The notes under the pieces: model-generated
Database searches by the model: none
Told to the model about the DNA's origin: nothing
Seen by the model: only the letters and a program-made list of their open reading frames with translations
In this document: one piece after another, positions 17,310 to 24,929 of the stretch
Position numbering within the stretch: position 1 is the stretch's first letter
Layout of the letters: every line of letters begins with the position of its first letter
Assembly: GCA_027365385.1 (NCBI GenBank)
Contig: DAHXNN010000146.1
Location: forward strand, 1 to 36,552
From: Acidimicrobiaceae bacterium
Lineage (GTDB): Bacteria; Actinomycetota; Acidimicrobiia; Acidimicrobiales; Bog-793
Length of the DNA stretch: 36,552 bases
Reading direction: 5' to 3'
Made by a program: the position numbers and the translations under genes

Positions 17310-17852
17310 CCCCGCCCCCGTCGGGCCGACGATCGCGACCGTCTGCCCCGGATCGACGGCGAGGGAGAGGTCGGTGATGAGGGGCTGTTCGAGGAGGTAG
17401 GAGAAGGCGACGTGCTCGAAAGCGACCCTGTCGTGCACGGCGGGGAGGACGGCGGCGACCTCGGGGTCGGGCTCCTGCTCGGTAGCGTCGAGCAGGGCGA
17501 AGACCCGCTCGGCGGAGGCGATGCCGGACTGCAGGAGGTTCGCCATGCTCGCCACCTGGGAGATCGGCTGGGAGAACTGGCGGGAGCACTGGATGAAGGC
17601 CTGGACGTCGCCGAGGGAGAGCTGCCCCGAGGCAACGCGCAGCGCCCCGACGACCGCGATGAAGACGTCGTGGTGGGAGGCGAAGGTTGCCTGCGCGGCG
17701 AGGCGCTGGCCGAAGACCTTGATGAGTGCGTGGCCGGTGTACATCTCCTCGATGTGACCGTTCAGCTGTCCCGTCGTCGTCCACTGCGCGAGGAAGTGTG
17801 GTTGTGCCGCCTTGCCGATGCGGGTCGCGACGACGATCGACGAGGCGACGGT
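17310..17852 (-). pseudogene. Broken MsbA/LmrA-type ABC exporter (permease-ATPase fragment)
   Basis: One reading frame keeps clear similarity to the middle of a half-transporter of the multidrug/lipid exporter type: ATRIGKAAQPHFLAQWTTTGQLNGHIEEMYTGHALIKVFG, then LRVASGQLSLGDVQAFIQCSRQFSQPISQVASMANLLQSG and FEHVAFSYLLEQPLITDLSLAVDPGQTVAIVGPTGAG. The gene is dead for three visible reasons. The N-terminal membrane helices are missing. About 40 residues normally present between the VFG region and the VASG helix are deleted (junction near ASHHDVFIAVVG). The nucleotide-binding domain stops inside the Walker A motif, where GAGKTT is replaced by GAGRSSSKVSHASS and a stop. No partner half-transporter is nearby. 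Confidence 0.8.
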
Positions 17853-18254
17853 CGCCGCCTCGGCGCTCCATGCGACCGCCGAGGAGAACGCTCGGCCGCG
17901 CGTCCAGACGACCGAGGCCGAGGTCAGCGTTCTACGTATCGACGCCCGACCTTCAGGCAAGCGACGGACGCGGCCACGAGGAGAGGACCGCCGCTGCCCA
18001 GCCGCATTTACGCCAGTCCGATCGCTTCGACCTGGCGCACAGGGGTGCACCACCGTCGAGCATCGAGAGCCGGCGATCCGTACTGGTCCCGGCTCAGCCG
18101 GGACGTTGACGAGACGGCGCCGATTCGGCGCTCGGCATCCCCCGCGGCGCACAACCCGGCGCGTCACAACGGCGGCCGTCGCCACCGCCGCATCAGACCC
18201 GTACGGCACGTCGGGGTGTGATGCACACGTCCGATCCGGACCTCTCGTCCACCC
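17853..18254. other. Unassigned stretch upstream of the ABC remnant
   Basis: The frame of the ABC remnant stays open leftward and rightward to 18209, but the protein it would encode (RRGGCRAPNRRRLVNVPAEPG...) has no recognisable domain or membrane segment. I see no RNA gene or clear repeat here. Confidence 0.4.
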
Positions 18255-18482
18255 TCACGTGGGTGTCGGCAACGCCCGGAGTGCTACCCGGTAGCGCTGC
18301 ACGGCGATCAGGCACCAGAGGGACTCGACGACACCGAAGGGCCACGTCCGGGAGAGAAAGCCATAGCTCGCGGACAGCGCACAGCCGAGCGCGAACAACA
18401 GGACGAAGCTGCGGTGCCGGTGCTCGAGGGCGTACATAGTCATCATGAAGCCGAGGACGACGACGCCGTAGACGGTGAGCAC
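18255..18482 (-). CDS. Small membrane protein with two or three TM segments
   Basis: The 75-aa product is mostly hydrophobic: [19 protein letters not shown], then [18 protein letters not shown], then [18 protein letters not shown]. The pattern [26 protein letters not shown]...WPFGVVE..W..IA..RY looks like a small conserved actinobacterial membrane family of unknown function; this is recalled similarity and has not been searched. The start is the GTG at 18482, preceded 6 nt upstream by TAGTCT and without a ribosome site, consistent with a leaderless transcript. It survives intact between two dead ABC genes on the same strand. Two or three helices would place both termini near the membrane surface. 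No function is proposed. Confidence 0.6.
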   Translation of the reverse strand: MLTVYGVVVLGFMMTMYALEHRHRSFVLLFALGCALSASYGFLSRTWPFGVVESLWCLIAVQRYRVALRALPTPT

Positions 18483-18488
18483 ATGACG

Positions 18489-18494
18489 AGACTA
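18489..18494 (-). promoter_or_regulatory. -10 hexamer TAGTCT of a leaderless promoter (small membrane gene)
   Basis: TAGTCT on the minus strand is followed by six bases and then the GTG start at 18482. No -35 box is obvious. Confidence 0.4.
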
Positions 18495-18576
18495 GGACGG
18501 CATGGCCTCGAAGTGTGGACAACGGGACCGACGGTCGCGAGTGAGCGCCCGCTCGGACTTTGCGCTGCTGGACCTT

Positions 18577-18807
18577 GCGCTGACGAGCCTTGTCGTCGCG
18601 CGACATCGTCTGGAGCGACTCGCCGGCGATCACGACATCGCCACTCGTAGGTTCCTCGAGGCTGCCGGCGATCGTGAGCAGGGTCGACTTGCCGGAGCCG
18701 CTCGGTCCCATGATCGCGACGAGCGCGCCACGTTCCACGGACAGCTCGACGTCTCGGACTGCATGGACCTCGACGACGCCTTCTCCAGACTTCGAGACGC
18801 GTCGCAG
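18577..18807 (-). pseudogene. N-terminal remnant of a MacB/LolD-type ABC ATPase
   Basis: The frame reads [75 protein letters not shown], the first ~75 residues of an FtsE/MacB/LolD-like ATPase with intact Walker A (GPSGSGKST). The similarity then ends abruptly in [12 protein letters not shown], a short duplicated stretch, and the signature and Walker B motifs are absent. At the other end an in-frame TAG replaces the expected start region, 12 nt after the PadR stop. In intact loci a PadR gene is often followed directly by such an ATPase and its permease, so this looks like the lost original partner of the adjacent PadR. Confidence 0.75.
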
Positions 18808-18818
18808 CTAGAGGAAGC

Positions 18819-19394
18819 TCAACGACGGACCACCAGCCGACGGGCAAACCGCGGACCTGCCGACGCAGCTGGGAGCTCCGACGCAGCGCGTTTGAGACGC
18901 CCGTCGGCCGTGTCGAGCCAGCGGACGACCGAGTCGAGCCGGAAGAGCTCCGCGTCGACGACGAGCGCGAAGCTGAGGTCGAAATCGGCCTCATCCTCTT
19001 TGAGGCGCGTCCACTGCTGCATCAGCTCGACGAGATACCGGCGATGGACCTGGATCACGTCATGGACCGACACGCCCGGCACTCGTATCGCGGAGAGCAC
19101 CTTGATGACGAGCTCGTCACGCGGCGGCGAGGTCGTGTCCGGCGGAGTGTTCAACCAGGACGAGAGCTCGGTCGATCCGGCTCCGGTGATGTGGAACCCC
19201 TTTTGCGGGCTCTCGCTCTTGGACTCGTCCGACTCGACGAGACCGTCGCGTTCGAGGCGCTGCAGCGTCGTGTACACCTGGCCGATGTTGAGAGGCCAGA
19301 CCTCCCCGGTGCTGGACTCGAACTCCTTTTGCAGCTGGAGGCCATACTTCGGGCCCTCGCTCAGCAGGGCGAGGATCGCGTGACGGACGCTCAT
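18819..19394 (-). CDS. PadR-family transcriptional regulator
   Basis: The 191-aa product has a PadR winged helix at residues 1-85 (SVRHAILALLSEGPKYGLQLQKEFE, then VYTTLQRLERDGLVES and KGFHITGAGSTEL) and a C-terminal coiled dimerisation domain (residues ~95-180, HRRYLVELMQQWTRLKEDEADFDLSFALVVDAELFRLDSVVRWLD). Such repressors commonly control neighbouring ABC or efflux genes in response to drugs. The ATG at 19394 is chosen: a good -10 hexamer, TATGAT, lies inside the longer track ORF at about 19408-19413, so transcription cannot include the 19433 start. It is divergent from an intact ABC ATPase/permease pair and upstream of a dead ABC ATPase on its own strand. Confidence 0.9.
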   Translation of the reverse strand: MSVRHAILALLSEGPKYGLQLQKEFESSTGEVWPLNIGQVYTTLQRLERDGLVESDESKSESPQKGFHITGAGSTELSSWLNTPPDTTSPPRDELVIKVLSAIRVPGVSVHDVIQVHRRYLVELMQQWTRLKEDEADFDLSFALVVDAELFRLDSVVRWLDTADGRLKRAASELPAASAGPRFARRLVVRR

Positions 19395-19407
19395 CGTAGG
19401 AGCCGAT

Positions 19408-19427
19408 GGCTGATCATACGCGGTATG
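19408..19427. promoter_or_regulatory. PadR promoter -10 and candidate operator CATAC-GCG-GTATG
   Basis: On the minus strand TATGAT (19413-19418 region) resembles a consensus -10 for padR. It overlaps a perfect 13-bp dyad, CATACGCGGTATG, at 19415-19427. The position between the divergent padR and ABC genes fits an autorepressor site that could also act on the ABC operon. The sequence shows the dyad; the binding is inferred. Confidence 0.45.
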
Positions 19428-19575
19428 GTACAACGCGAGACAACGACGTCGAGGCCCGCTCCCGAGCCGGCAACGCCGAGTGGCTCGAAGATCTACCAGC
19501 GATCGGGCGGTCGACGCGCCTGACGAGAGCGACGCACCACGACCGGAGCGCGATGACTACTCCACCGAGCAGACG

Positions 19576-20517
19576 ATGATCGAGGCGCATGCTCTCACCA
19601 AGCGCTATGGCGAGACGCTCGCGGTCGACGAGCTCAGCTTCGAGGTGCGTCCTGCCGTCGTGACGGGCTTCCTCGGGCCGAACGGATCGGGCAAGTCGAC
19701 GACGATGCGGATGATCGTGGGCCTCGACGCGCCAAGCAAGGGCGACGTCAGGGTGAACGGCCGCCGTTACCACGACCTCCCCTGGCCGCTCCACGAGGTC
19801 GGTGCGCTCTTGGAGGCCAAGGCGATCCATCCAGGACGCTCCGCCCGGGCCCACCTGCGAATGCTCGCCGAGACCAACCACATCGCAGGTGCGCGTGTCG
19901 ACGAGGTTCTGGAGATCGTCGGCCTTACCTCGGTCGCGGGCCAGCGTGCCGGCAAGTTCTCGCTCGGCATGGGCCAGCGGCTCGGCATCGCGGCGGCGCT
20001 CCTCGGCGACCCGGAGGTGCTGTTGTTCGACGAGCCGGTGAACGGCCTCGACCCCGATGGCATCCGGTGGGTGCGCAACCTCTTGAAGGGACTCGCGCGC
20101 GAGGGGCGGACGGTCTTCGTCTCGAGCCACCTGATGAGCGAGATGGCGCTCACCGCGGACGAGGTCGTGATCATCGGAAGGGGGCGCCTCATCGCCCAGG
20201 TCCCCGTCGATCGGCTGATCAACCAGAGCTCCCAACGCTTCGTCCGCGTCCGCTCACCGGAGATCGACAAGCTCCGTGATGCGCTCGAGACCAACGGCGC
20301 GACCGCCGTGATCGAAGAGGACGGCTCGCTCTCGGTCCGCGGTGCCGACGAGGTCGCCATCGGCGAGCTCGCGGCGAGGATCCCGGTCGTCCTCCACGAG
20401 CTCTCGCCGCAGTCTGCGTCCCTCGAAGACGCATTCATGGAGCTCACCGAGGAGAGCGTCGAGTACCACGGCGCGGTAACCGCCAACGCGACGGCATCGA
20501 CGGGGACCGACCGGTGA
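19576..20517 (+). CDS. ABC transporter ATP-binding protein (drug/DRA-type exporter)
   Basis: The 313-aa product couples ATP hydrolysis to an ABC-2 permease. The ATPase core is complete: Walker A GPNGSGKST, Q-loop region EVGALLEAKAIHPG, the signature FSLGMGQRLG (variant of LSGGQ seen in this family), Walker B VLLFDEPVNGLD and the switch His in VSSHLMSEM. The C-terminal ~90 residues are the extension typical of BcrA/CcmA-like drug exporters. The ATG at 19576 is chosen because the domain begins there (IEAHALTKRYG); the track's 32 extra residues are not protein-like. Its stop overlaps the permease start as GTGA. Control by the divergent PadR gene is likely. Confidence 0.92.
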   Translation: MIEAHALTKRYGETLAVDELSFEVRPAVVTGFLGPNGSGKSTTMRMIVGLDAPSKGDVRVNGRRYHDLPWPLHEVGALLEAKAIHPGRSARAHLRMLAETNHIAGARVDEVLEIVGLTSVAGQRAGKFSLGMGQRLGIAAALLGDPEVLLFDEPVNGLDPDGIRWVRNLLKGLAREGRTVFVSSHLMSEMALTADEVVIIGRGRLIAQVPVDRLINQSSQRFVRVRSPEIDKLRDALETNGATAVIEEDGSLSVRGADEVAIGELAARIPVVLHELSPQSASLEDAFMELTEESVEYHGAVTANATASTGTDR

Positions 20518-21653
20518 ACGGGTCGTCGATCGCTTCGAGCTCGGGTGGGACGATGCTCCTCGCTGCCGTGGTGGGTCACCACCACCAACGAGCACCCTTC
20601 CTGGCGATCCTCGTGCTCCTCGTGCTCGTCGTCGGCGGGGTTGTCGTCGTGCAACGACGTCGCGACCGCCGTCCGCTCAACGACGCGCCGTCGCCCCGGA
20701 CATACGAGGAGCCGCTGCCGGTCCCAACCGACAGGCAACGCGCCGTCGCCAGCTCCGGTAGCAAAGCGCCGCGAAGTACCGATCTGGCGGCGCGCGTTGG
20801 TGAGCGTCTCCCGACCACCACGCGTGGCGAGAGGGGGGGCACCACGTTGGACGAGGCAATGCCGCGAGGGCGATACGGCATCTCGGGATTGCTTCGCTCG
20901 GAGTGGACCAAGCTGTGCAGCGTGCGCTCCACCATGTGGACGCTCGGCATCACCATCGTGCTCGGCATCGGCGTCTCCGTCCTCGCCACCACAGAGACCC
21001 GGGCTCACTGGCTCACCACGTCGTCCGCCAGCCGTCAGGGCTTCGACCCGATCAGCACGAGCCTTGTCGGCGTGTTCATCGGACAGTTCGCGATCGGTGT
21101 CCTCGGCGTCCTCGTCATGAGCGCCGAGTACGGGACTGGAACCATGCGGGCGACGCTCTCGGCAGCGCCGCGCCGTCCACTCGTGCTCGTCGCGAAGGTG
21201 ATCGTGTTCGGCGTGGTCGCGCTCGTCGTCGCAGAGGTCGTCTCGTTCCTCGCGTTCTTCGTCGGCCAGGCGCTGCTCACCGCACCGGCGCCCCATGCGA
21301 CGCTCGGGAGTCCCGGCGCGTGGCGGGCGGTGGTCGGAAGCGGTCTCTACGTCGGCGTTCTCGGTCTCTTCTCGCTCGGACTCGCGACGATCATCCGCCA
21401 CACCGCGGGAGCAATCAGCGCCTTCGTCGGCGTGCTGCTCGTGCTCCCGTTGATCGTCCAAGCCCTCCCCTCCTCGATCAAGTTCGACGTACGGCGATTT
21501 CTACCCGACCGAATCGGCGCGCAGATCCTCAACGGACCCGCGAGTGGCTTTCCCGGCGCGTTCTCGCCGTGGATCGGCTTGCTCGTCCTCTGCGGGTACG
21601 CGGCGGCAGTCCTCGTGATCGGCGGTGTGCTGCTCGTACGCCGGGACGCTTGA
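20514..21653 (+). CDS. ABC-2 type permease with an extra N-terminal TM segment
   Basis: Membrane partner of the preceding ATPase, 379 aa, started by a GTG overlapping its stop. The canonical permease begins near residue 120 (GISGLLRSEWTKLCSVRSTMWTLGITIVLGIGVSVLA) and has about six membrane segments, ending VLVIGGVLLVRRDA. Before it sits an additional module: a histidine-rich turn (VGHHHQRAPF), one hydrophobic helix (LAILVLLVLVVGGVVVVQRRR) and a ~70-residue polar linker. The extra helix looks like a small single-pass protein fused to the permease. An internal ATG at about 20860 (MPRGRYGIS) could also start a conventional permease. Export of an unknown compound is inferred from family. Confidence 0.85.
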   Translation: MNGSSIASSSGGTMLLAAVVGHHHQRAPFLAILVLLVLVVGGVVVVQRRRDRRPLNDAPSPRTYEEPLPVPTDRQRAVASSGSKAPRSTDLAARVGERLPTTTRGERGGTTLDEAMPRGRYGISGLLRSEWTKLCSVRSTMWTLGITIVLGIGVSVLATTETRAHWLTTSSASRQGFDPISTSLVGVFIGQFAIGVLGVLVMSAEYGTGTMRATLSAAPRRPLVLVAKVIVFGVVALVVAEVVSFLAFFVGQALLTAPAPHATLGSPGAWRAVVGSGLYVGVLGLFSLGLATIIRHTAGAISAFVGVLLVLPLIVQALPSSIKFDVRRFLPDRIGAQILNGPASGFPGAFSPWIGLLVLCGYAAAVLVIGGVLLVRRDA

Positions 21654-21726
21654 AGAGGCCTCCTTCGAACCGTCGTCCGCCAGGAGCCTCGTGCCGTCAG
21701 GATCGTGTCCTGGAGCTGGTCCGGCG

Positions 21727-22008
21727 TCACGCTCGAGCAGACGAGATGTCCTTCGGCAAGATCCTGCGCGCGTGACATCGGAAGCTGACGACGTGGCCGT
21801 CGTTCACCCGACACGAAGATCGTCGGCTCGAGTGCCGGCGGTCGCGGACTCGTAGGGCGCGACGTCCAGGTGAGACCGGTATCTCGATCGTGTCACCGTC
21901 CCACCAAGTTGACCCAGCGTCTCGACTGTCGACCACGACGTCGAACGTGCCACGGTGGGCTACCTCCATCACGGGTGCCTTCCGCGTCAACTTGCGCGTT
22001 GCCGACAC
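21727..22008 (-). CDS. Small PEGA-like protein, possibly truncated
   Basis: The 93-aa product carries one beta-rich unit: FDVVVDSRDAGSTWWDGDTIEIPVSPGRRALRVRDRRHSSRRSSCRVNDGHVVSFRCHARRI. The order 'value, size or identity term, DG-T-x-E-x-PV-x-PG, VR-x-RYSS, DG-x-VV-x-FRCH' resembles small actinobacterial proteins that also have membrane helices after the FRCH motif. Those helices are absent, so this may be a shortened copy. The GTG start at 22008 has a good ribosome site (AAGGGAGA, 6 nt spacing), which supports real translation. It lies alone in the 430-bp space between the ABC permease and the TetR gene. The relation is recalled, not searched; function unknown. Confidence 0.5.
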   Translation of the reverse strand: MSATRKLTRKAPVMEVAHRGTFDVVVDSRDAGSTWWDGDTIEIPVSPGRRALRVRDRRHSSRRSSCRVNDGHVVSFRCHARRILPKDISSARA

Positions 22009-22082
22009 CTCGAGTCTCCCTTCGGTCGGGCCTGTAAGCTTCGTCCGTCGGTCATGCAGTCACGGACATGAACCCAGCTAGC

Positions 22083-22709
22083 TCACTTCGTCTTTCGCGT
22101 CGCCAGGTCGAAAATGGTGGCGATCTCTCTCGCGTATCTGTCGACGTCGAGGTCCGGGTCACGGACGATCCGGTGAGGCACTGAGTCGATGGCTGCTCGG
22201 ATCGCCACGGCCATCACCCCTGGGTCGAAGTCGCTACGGAGCTCCCCTTCGGCCTGAAGGCGCGCAAGGAGCTCTTCGAGAAGGTGGACCGCGACGTCGA
22301 CATCCCGACCATCGACGCGCCTGCGACCTTCGGTCGTCAGGCCACCGCTCCGTGCAATGTCGACGATGGCCACCATGTGGTTCCGGTGCTCACGCATGAA
22401 CGCGAGATTGGACTCGATGTACGCGCGAAGCGCCGCCGGTCCGGTCGATTCGGCGAGGATGCGCGGGATCATGTAGGCCCGACCGGCTTCGATGACCTCG
22501 GTCACGACCTGCCTGATCAGGTCGTCCTTGCCCGCGAAGTGGTAGCTGATCACGCCTTTGCTGATACCGATCCGCTCGGCAATGCGAGCGAGGGACGCCT
22601 GCGCGAAGCCGACCTCGGCGATCGTGTCGATCGCGGCGGCAACGATCTGCCGGCGCCGAGCGCTCTCCGTGAACGTCCGCTCCTCAGTTCCTGTCGCCGT
22701 ATCGGTCAT
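22083..22709 (-). CDS. TetR-family transcriptional regulator
   Basis: The 208-aa product has a TetR helix-turn-helix at about residues 18-65 (RRRQIVAAAIDTIAEVGFAQASLARIAERIGISKGVISYHFAGKDDLIRQV), with the strongly conserved ISKGVISYHF recognition helix, and an all-helical ligand/dimer domain after it. The C-terminal half (AAIDSVPHRIVRDPDLDVDRYAREIATIFDLATR) matches the common TetR_C pattern. Such proteins usually repress a neighbouring transporter and release DNA on binding a drug or metabolite. The ABC ATPase/permease pair is divergent with 141 bp between starts, making it the probable target. The start ATG at 22709 fits the family's N-terminal length. Confidence 0.92.
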   Translation of the reverse strand: MTDTATGTEERTFTESARRRQIVAAAIDTIAEVGFAQASLARIAERIGISKGVISYHFAGKDDLIRQVVTEVIEAGRAYMIPRILAESTGPAALRAYIESNLAFMREHRNHMVAIVDIARSGGLTTEGRRRVDGRDVDVAVHLLEELLARLQAEGELRSDFDPGVMAVAIRAAIDSVPHRIVRDPDLDVDRYAREIATIFDLATRKTK

Positions 22710-22731
22710 GCGCAGAATGTTGGCGGCCTAG

Positions 22732-22759
22732 CCATACGGTCAGATATTAGTACAGATGG
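22732..22759. promoter_or_regulatory. Candidate TetR operator, imperfect 28-bp inverted repeat
   Basis: CCATACGGTCAGAT and the reverse of ATTAGTACAGATGG share 8 of 14 positions with identical CCAT ends. It lies just upstream of the TetR gene and in the divergent region before the ABC pair. AT-rich centre GATATTAG may include a -10. Binding is inferred only from position and symmetry. Confidence 0.35.
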
Positions 22760-22850
22760 ACAGCACTCGTGCTAGCTTCCAAGTCGTGCGACGAAGCGGG
22801 CTCTGCGAGCGGGCTGCCCGGACGGAAGTCGCCGACGTACGCGCTCGTCC

Positions 22851-23837
22851 ATGACCTCGGAGCAAGCCGTGACATCACTCGGCGGCGGAACGAGTGCTGA
22901 ACACGCGCTCGTCGTCGAGCATCTGACCAAGCGATTCGGCGACCGCCTCGCGTACGAGGACGTTTCCTTCGACGTCGGCTATGGCGAGGTCTTCGGCTTC
23001 CTCGGTCCAAACGGGGCTGGGAAGACCACGACCGTGCGGACGCTCGGCACCCTGCTCGCGCCGACGTCGGGTACGGCGACTATCGCCGGTATTCCCCTAA
23101 GTGCCGAGTCAGCTCCGGCTATCCGGGCACGGATCTCGATCATGCCCGAGTCTCCCGGGCTCTACCTCCGCCTCACCGTCGCGGAGAACCTCGAGTGCTT
23201 CGCCCGCCTCTACCAGCTTACCGATGTTCACAGCCGAATCGACCGGTCGCTGCAGGCGGTCAATCTCGCCGATCGTGCGAACGACCCCTGCGGCTCGTTA
23301 TCGAAAGGTCTCCGCCAGCGCGTCGCACTTGCCAGGGCGCTCCTCAACGACCCGACAGTCCTGTTCCTCGACGAGCCCACCTCCGGGCTCGACCCGGTCG
23401 CGACACGCGACGTTCACCAGCTCATTGCCGCATTGCGCGAGCGAGGGGTGACGATCTTCCTCACGACGCATCGGCTGGAGGAGGCCGAGCGCCTATGCCA
23501 TCGGGTGGCGATCCTGAACACCACGCTGCGCCTCATTGGGCGCCCCGACGAGTTGCGCAAGCAACTGTTCACTCGCAGCCTCGAGGTGCGAACGCGATCC
23601 CTGCTCGACGATCCCGGTCGCGTCTTCGCGGGGCTCGCGGACGTTGAGCATTGGGAGCGGTCGCCATCCGGCCCCTACGTGCTGAGCGTCACCGATCCCG
23701 ATGCCGCGGCACCGGGCGTCGCACGAGCACTCGTGGCCGCGAACGTTGACATCATCTCACTTACCGAGTCGCGTCACTCCCTGGAGGACGTCTACCTCGA
23801 GCTCGTCAACGAGGACGTCGAGGCGGCGAAGCGATGA
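22851..23837 (+). CDS. ABC transporter ATP-binding protein (ABC-2 exporter type)
   Basis: The 328-aa product has a complete ATPase core: Walker A GPNGAGKTTT, Q-loop ISIMPESPGLY, signature SLSKGLRQRVALARAL (LSKGLRQ in place of LSGGQ, as in many ABC-2 ATPases), Walker B VLFLDEPTSGLD and switch His in TTHRLEEAE. About 100 C-terminal residues follow, ending SLEDVYLELVNED, typical of drug and Nod-factor type exporters. The ATG at 22851 has no clear ribosome site. GTG 22869, six bases after GGAG, is a possible later start that would cost six residues. The stop overlaps the permease ATG (ATGA). It is probably controlled by the divergent TetR gene. Confidence 0.92.
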   Translation: MTSEQAVTSLGGGTSAEHALVVEHLTKRFGDRLAYEDVSFDVGYGEVFGFLGPNGAGKTTTVRTLGTLLAPTSGTATIAGIPLSAESAPAIRARISIMPESPGLYLRLTVAENLECFARLYQLTDVHSRIDRSLQAVNLADRANDPCGSLSKGLRQRVALARALLNDPTVLFLDEPTSGLDPVATRDVHQLIAALRERGVTIFLTTHRLEEAERLCHRVAILNTTLRLIGRPDELRKQLFTRSLEVRTRSLLDDPGRVFAGLADVEHWERSPSGPYVLSVTDPDAAAPGVARALVAANVDIISLTESRHSLEDVYLELVNEDVEAAKR

Positions 23838-24574
23838 ACTTCAGTTGGACGCGAGTCGGGGCGATCCTCCAAAAGGAGCTTCGCGACTACCGGCGCAACC
23901 GATTCATCATCTACACGATGTCGTTCATGCCGCTGCTCTTCGTTGTCTTGCCAGTGATCCAGCTCCTCACGATCAAGGCTTCGATCAGCTCGAGCAAGCT
24001 CGACACGCGCATCGGCCTTTCCATGCTCTACATGCTGCTCATCCCCGCGATGATCCCGTCCGCGCTCTCCGCGTACTCGGTGGTCGGTGAGCGGGAGCAG
24101 GGCACCCTCGAGCCGATCCTTGGCACGCCGATTCGACGCGAGGAGTTCCTCATCGGAAAGGCACTGGCGACGTTCATTCCGACACTCGTGATCGCGTTCG
24201 CGATCTTCGGCATCTTTCTCGCCGCGACCGCTCTCTTCGCAAACCCCGTCGTCGTGTCCGCCATCTTCGAACGCTCACATGTGCTTGTGCAGCTGCTCTT
24301 CACACCACTGCTCGCGGGATGGTCGATCTGGGTAGGCATTGCCATCTCGTCGCGCTCCTCCGATGTCCGGGTTGCCCAGCAGTTCAGCAGCTTTGCGAGC
24401 CTGCCCCCGCTCGCGATCGTGGCGCTCATGTCGTTCAACGTCGTCACTCCCTCGGCCAGCCTCGCGCTCGGGCTCGCCGGCGGATTGCTCGTCCTCGACG
24501 TGTTCGGCTGGCGCGCCGTGGCCGCGATGTTCGACCGCGAACGGCTTCTCGCCGGCGGGCGGGGCCGACGATGA
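23834..24574 (+). CDS. ABC-2 type permease
   Basis: Membrane component for the preceding ATPase, 246 aa with six hydrophobic segments: FIIYTMSFMPLLFVVLPVIQLL, LSMLYMLLIPAMIPSALSAYSVV, FIPTLVIAFAIFGIFLAAT, LVQLLFTPLLAGWSIWVGIAIS, LPPLAIVALMSF and LALGLAGGLLVLDVFGWRAV. The motif GEREQGTLEPILGTPIRREEFLIGKALA between helices 2 and 3 is diagnostic of the ABC2_membrane family, where it contacts the ATPase. The ATG overlaps the ATPase stop, so the two are made together. Its own stop overlaps the ATG of an IS630 tail ORF, a likely accidental fusion point. Exported substrate unknown. Confidence 0.9.
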   Translation: MNFSWTRVGAILQKELRDYRRNRFIIYTMSFMPLLFVVLPVIQLLTIKASISSSKLDTRIGLSMLYMLLIPAMIPSALSAYSVVGEREQGTLEPILGTPIRREEFLIGKALATFIPTLVIAFAIFGIFLAATALFANPVVVSAIFERSHVLVQLLFTPLLAGWSIWVGIAISSRSSDVRVAQQFSSFASLPPLAIVALMSFNVVTPSASLALGLAGGLLVLDVFGWRAVAAMFDRERLLAGGRGRR

Positions 24575-24777
24575 CCAAGGAGCGGGTCCGATCGACGGAC
24601 GGCAAGCTCCGGCTGTTCTACCTACCTGCCTACTCACCCCAGCTCAACCCGGGCGAGTGGGCCTGGCAGAACGTGAAGGACGCTCGGATTAGGACCAGTG
24701 CAGGGGAACGTTTCACTTCCACGCCGATCATCAGATGGCTTGTAAGAGCAGGTGATTCCTCCGCGACTGCGTCGTAG
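24571..24777 (+). pseudogene. IS630-family transposase C-terminal remnant
   Basis: The 68-codon frame reads TDGKLRLFYLPAYSPQLNPGEWAWQNVKDARI, the end of the DDE_3 domain of IS630/Tc1-type transposases. It includes the third acidic residue (the Glu of NPGEW). Both catalytic aspartates and the DNA-binding half are missing, and after ARIRTSAG the sequence no longer matches, so it cannot transpose. No terminal inverted repeats or TA target duplication could be paired by eye. The frame begins with an ATG that overlaps the permease stop (ATGA), so it may still be translated as an accidental downstream peptide. Confidence 0.75.
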
Positions 24778-24929
24778 AGATCGGCTGCCGGGCATGAGCG
24801 GCTCGCCCATTTCCAGAACGTGAGCCGTGCTGTCCCGCGCCGTCGGTAGGACGTGTCTCCTCACCCGCGCTTCCCACAATGTCGGCCCGGCCGGACCGAC
24901 GGCTGCCTCGACCCACTCACGACCCGGCG

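Noticed and set aside
16930-17400. 156-aa plus-strand ORF with DVVVSLQSRSDEQVSKLLLRLAQLGLEEP
   Set aside because: It ends DDLPAPVGPTIATVCPGSTARE, a typical antisense reading of an ABC Walker A region, so it is a shadow.
16819-17871. 350-aa minus-strand ORF overlapping the Rsm22 start as GTGA
   Set aside because: Most of it is the Arg/Pro-rich shadow of the ABC remnant. Only the last ~40 codons look protein-like, and they have no usable ribosome site.
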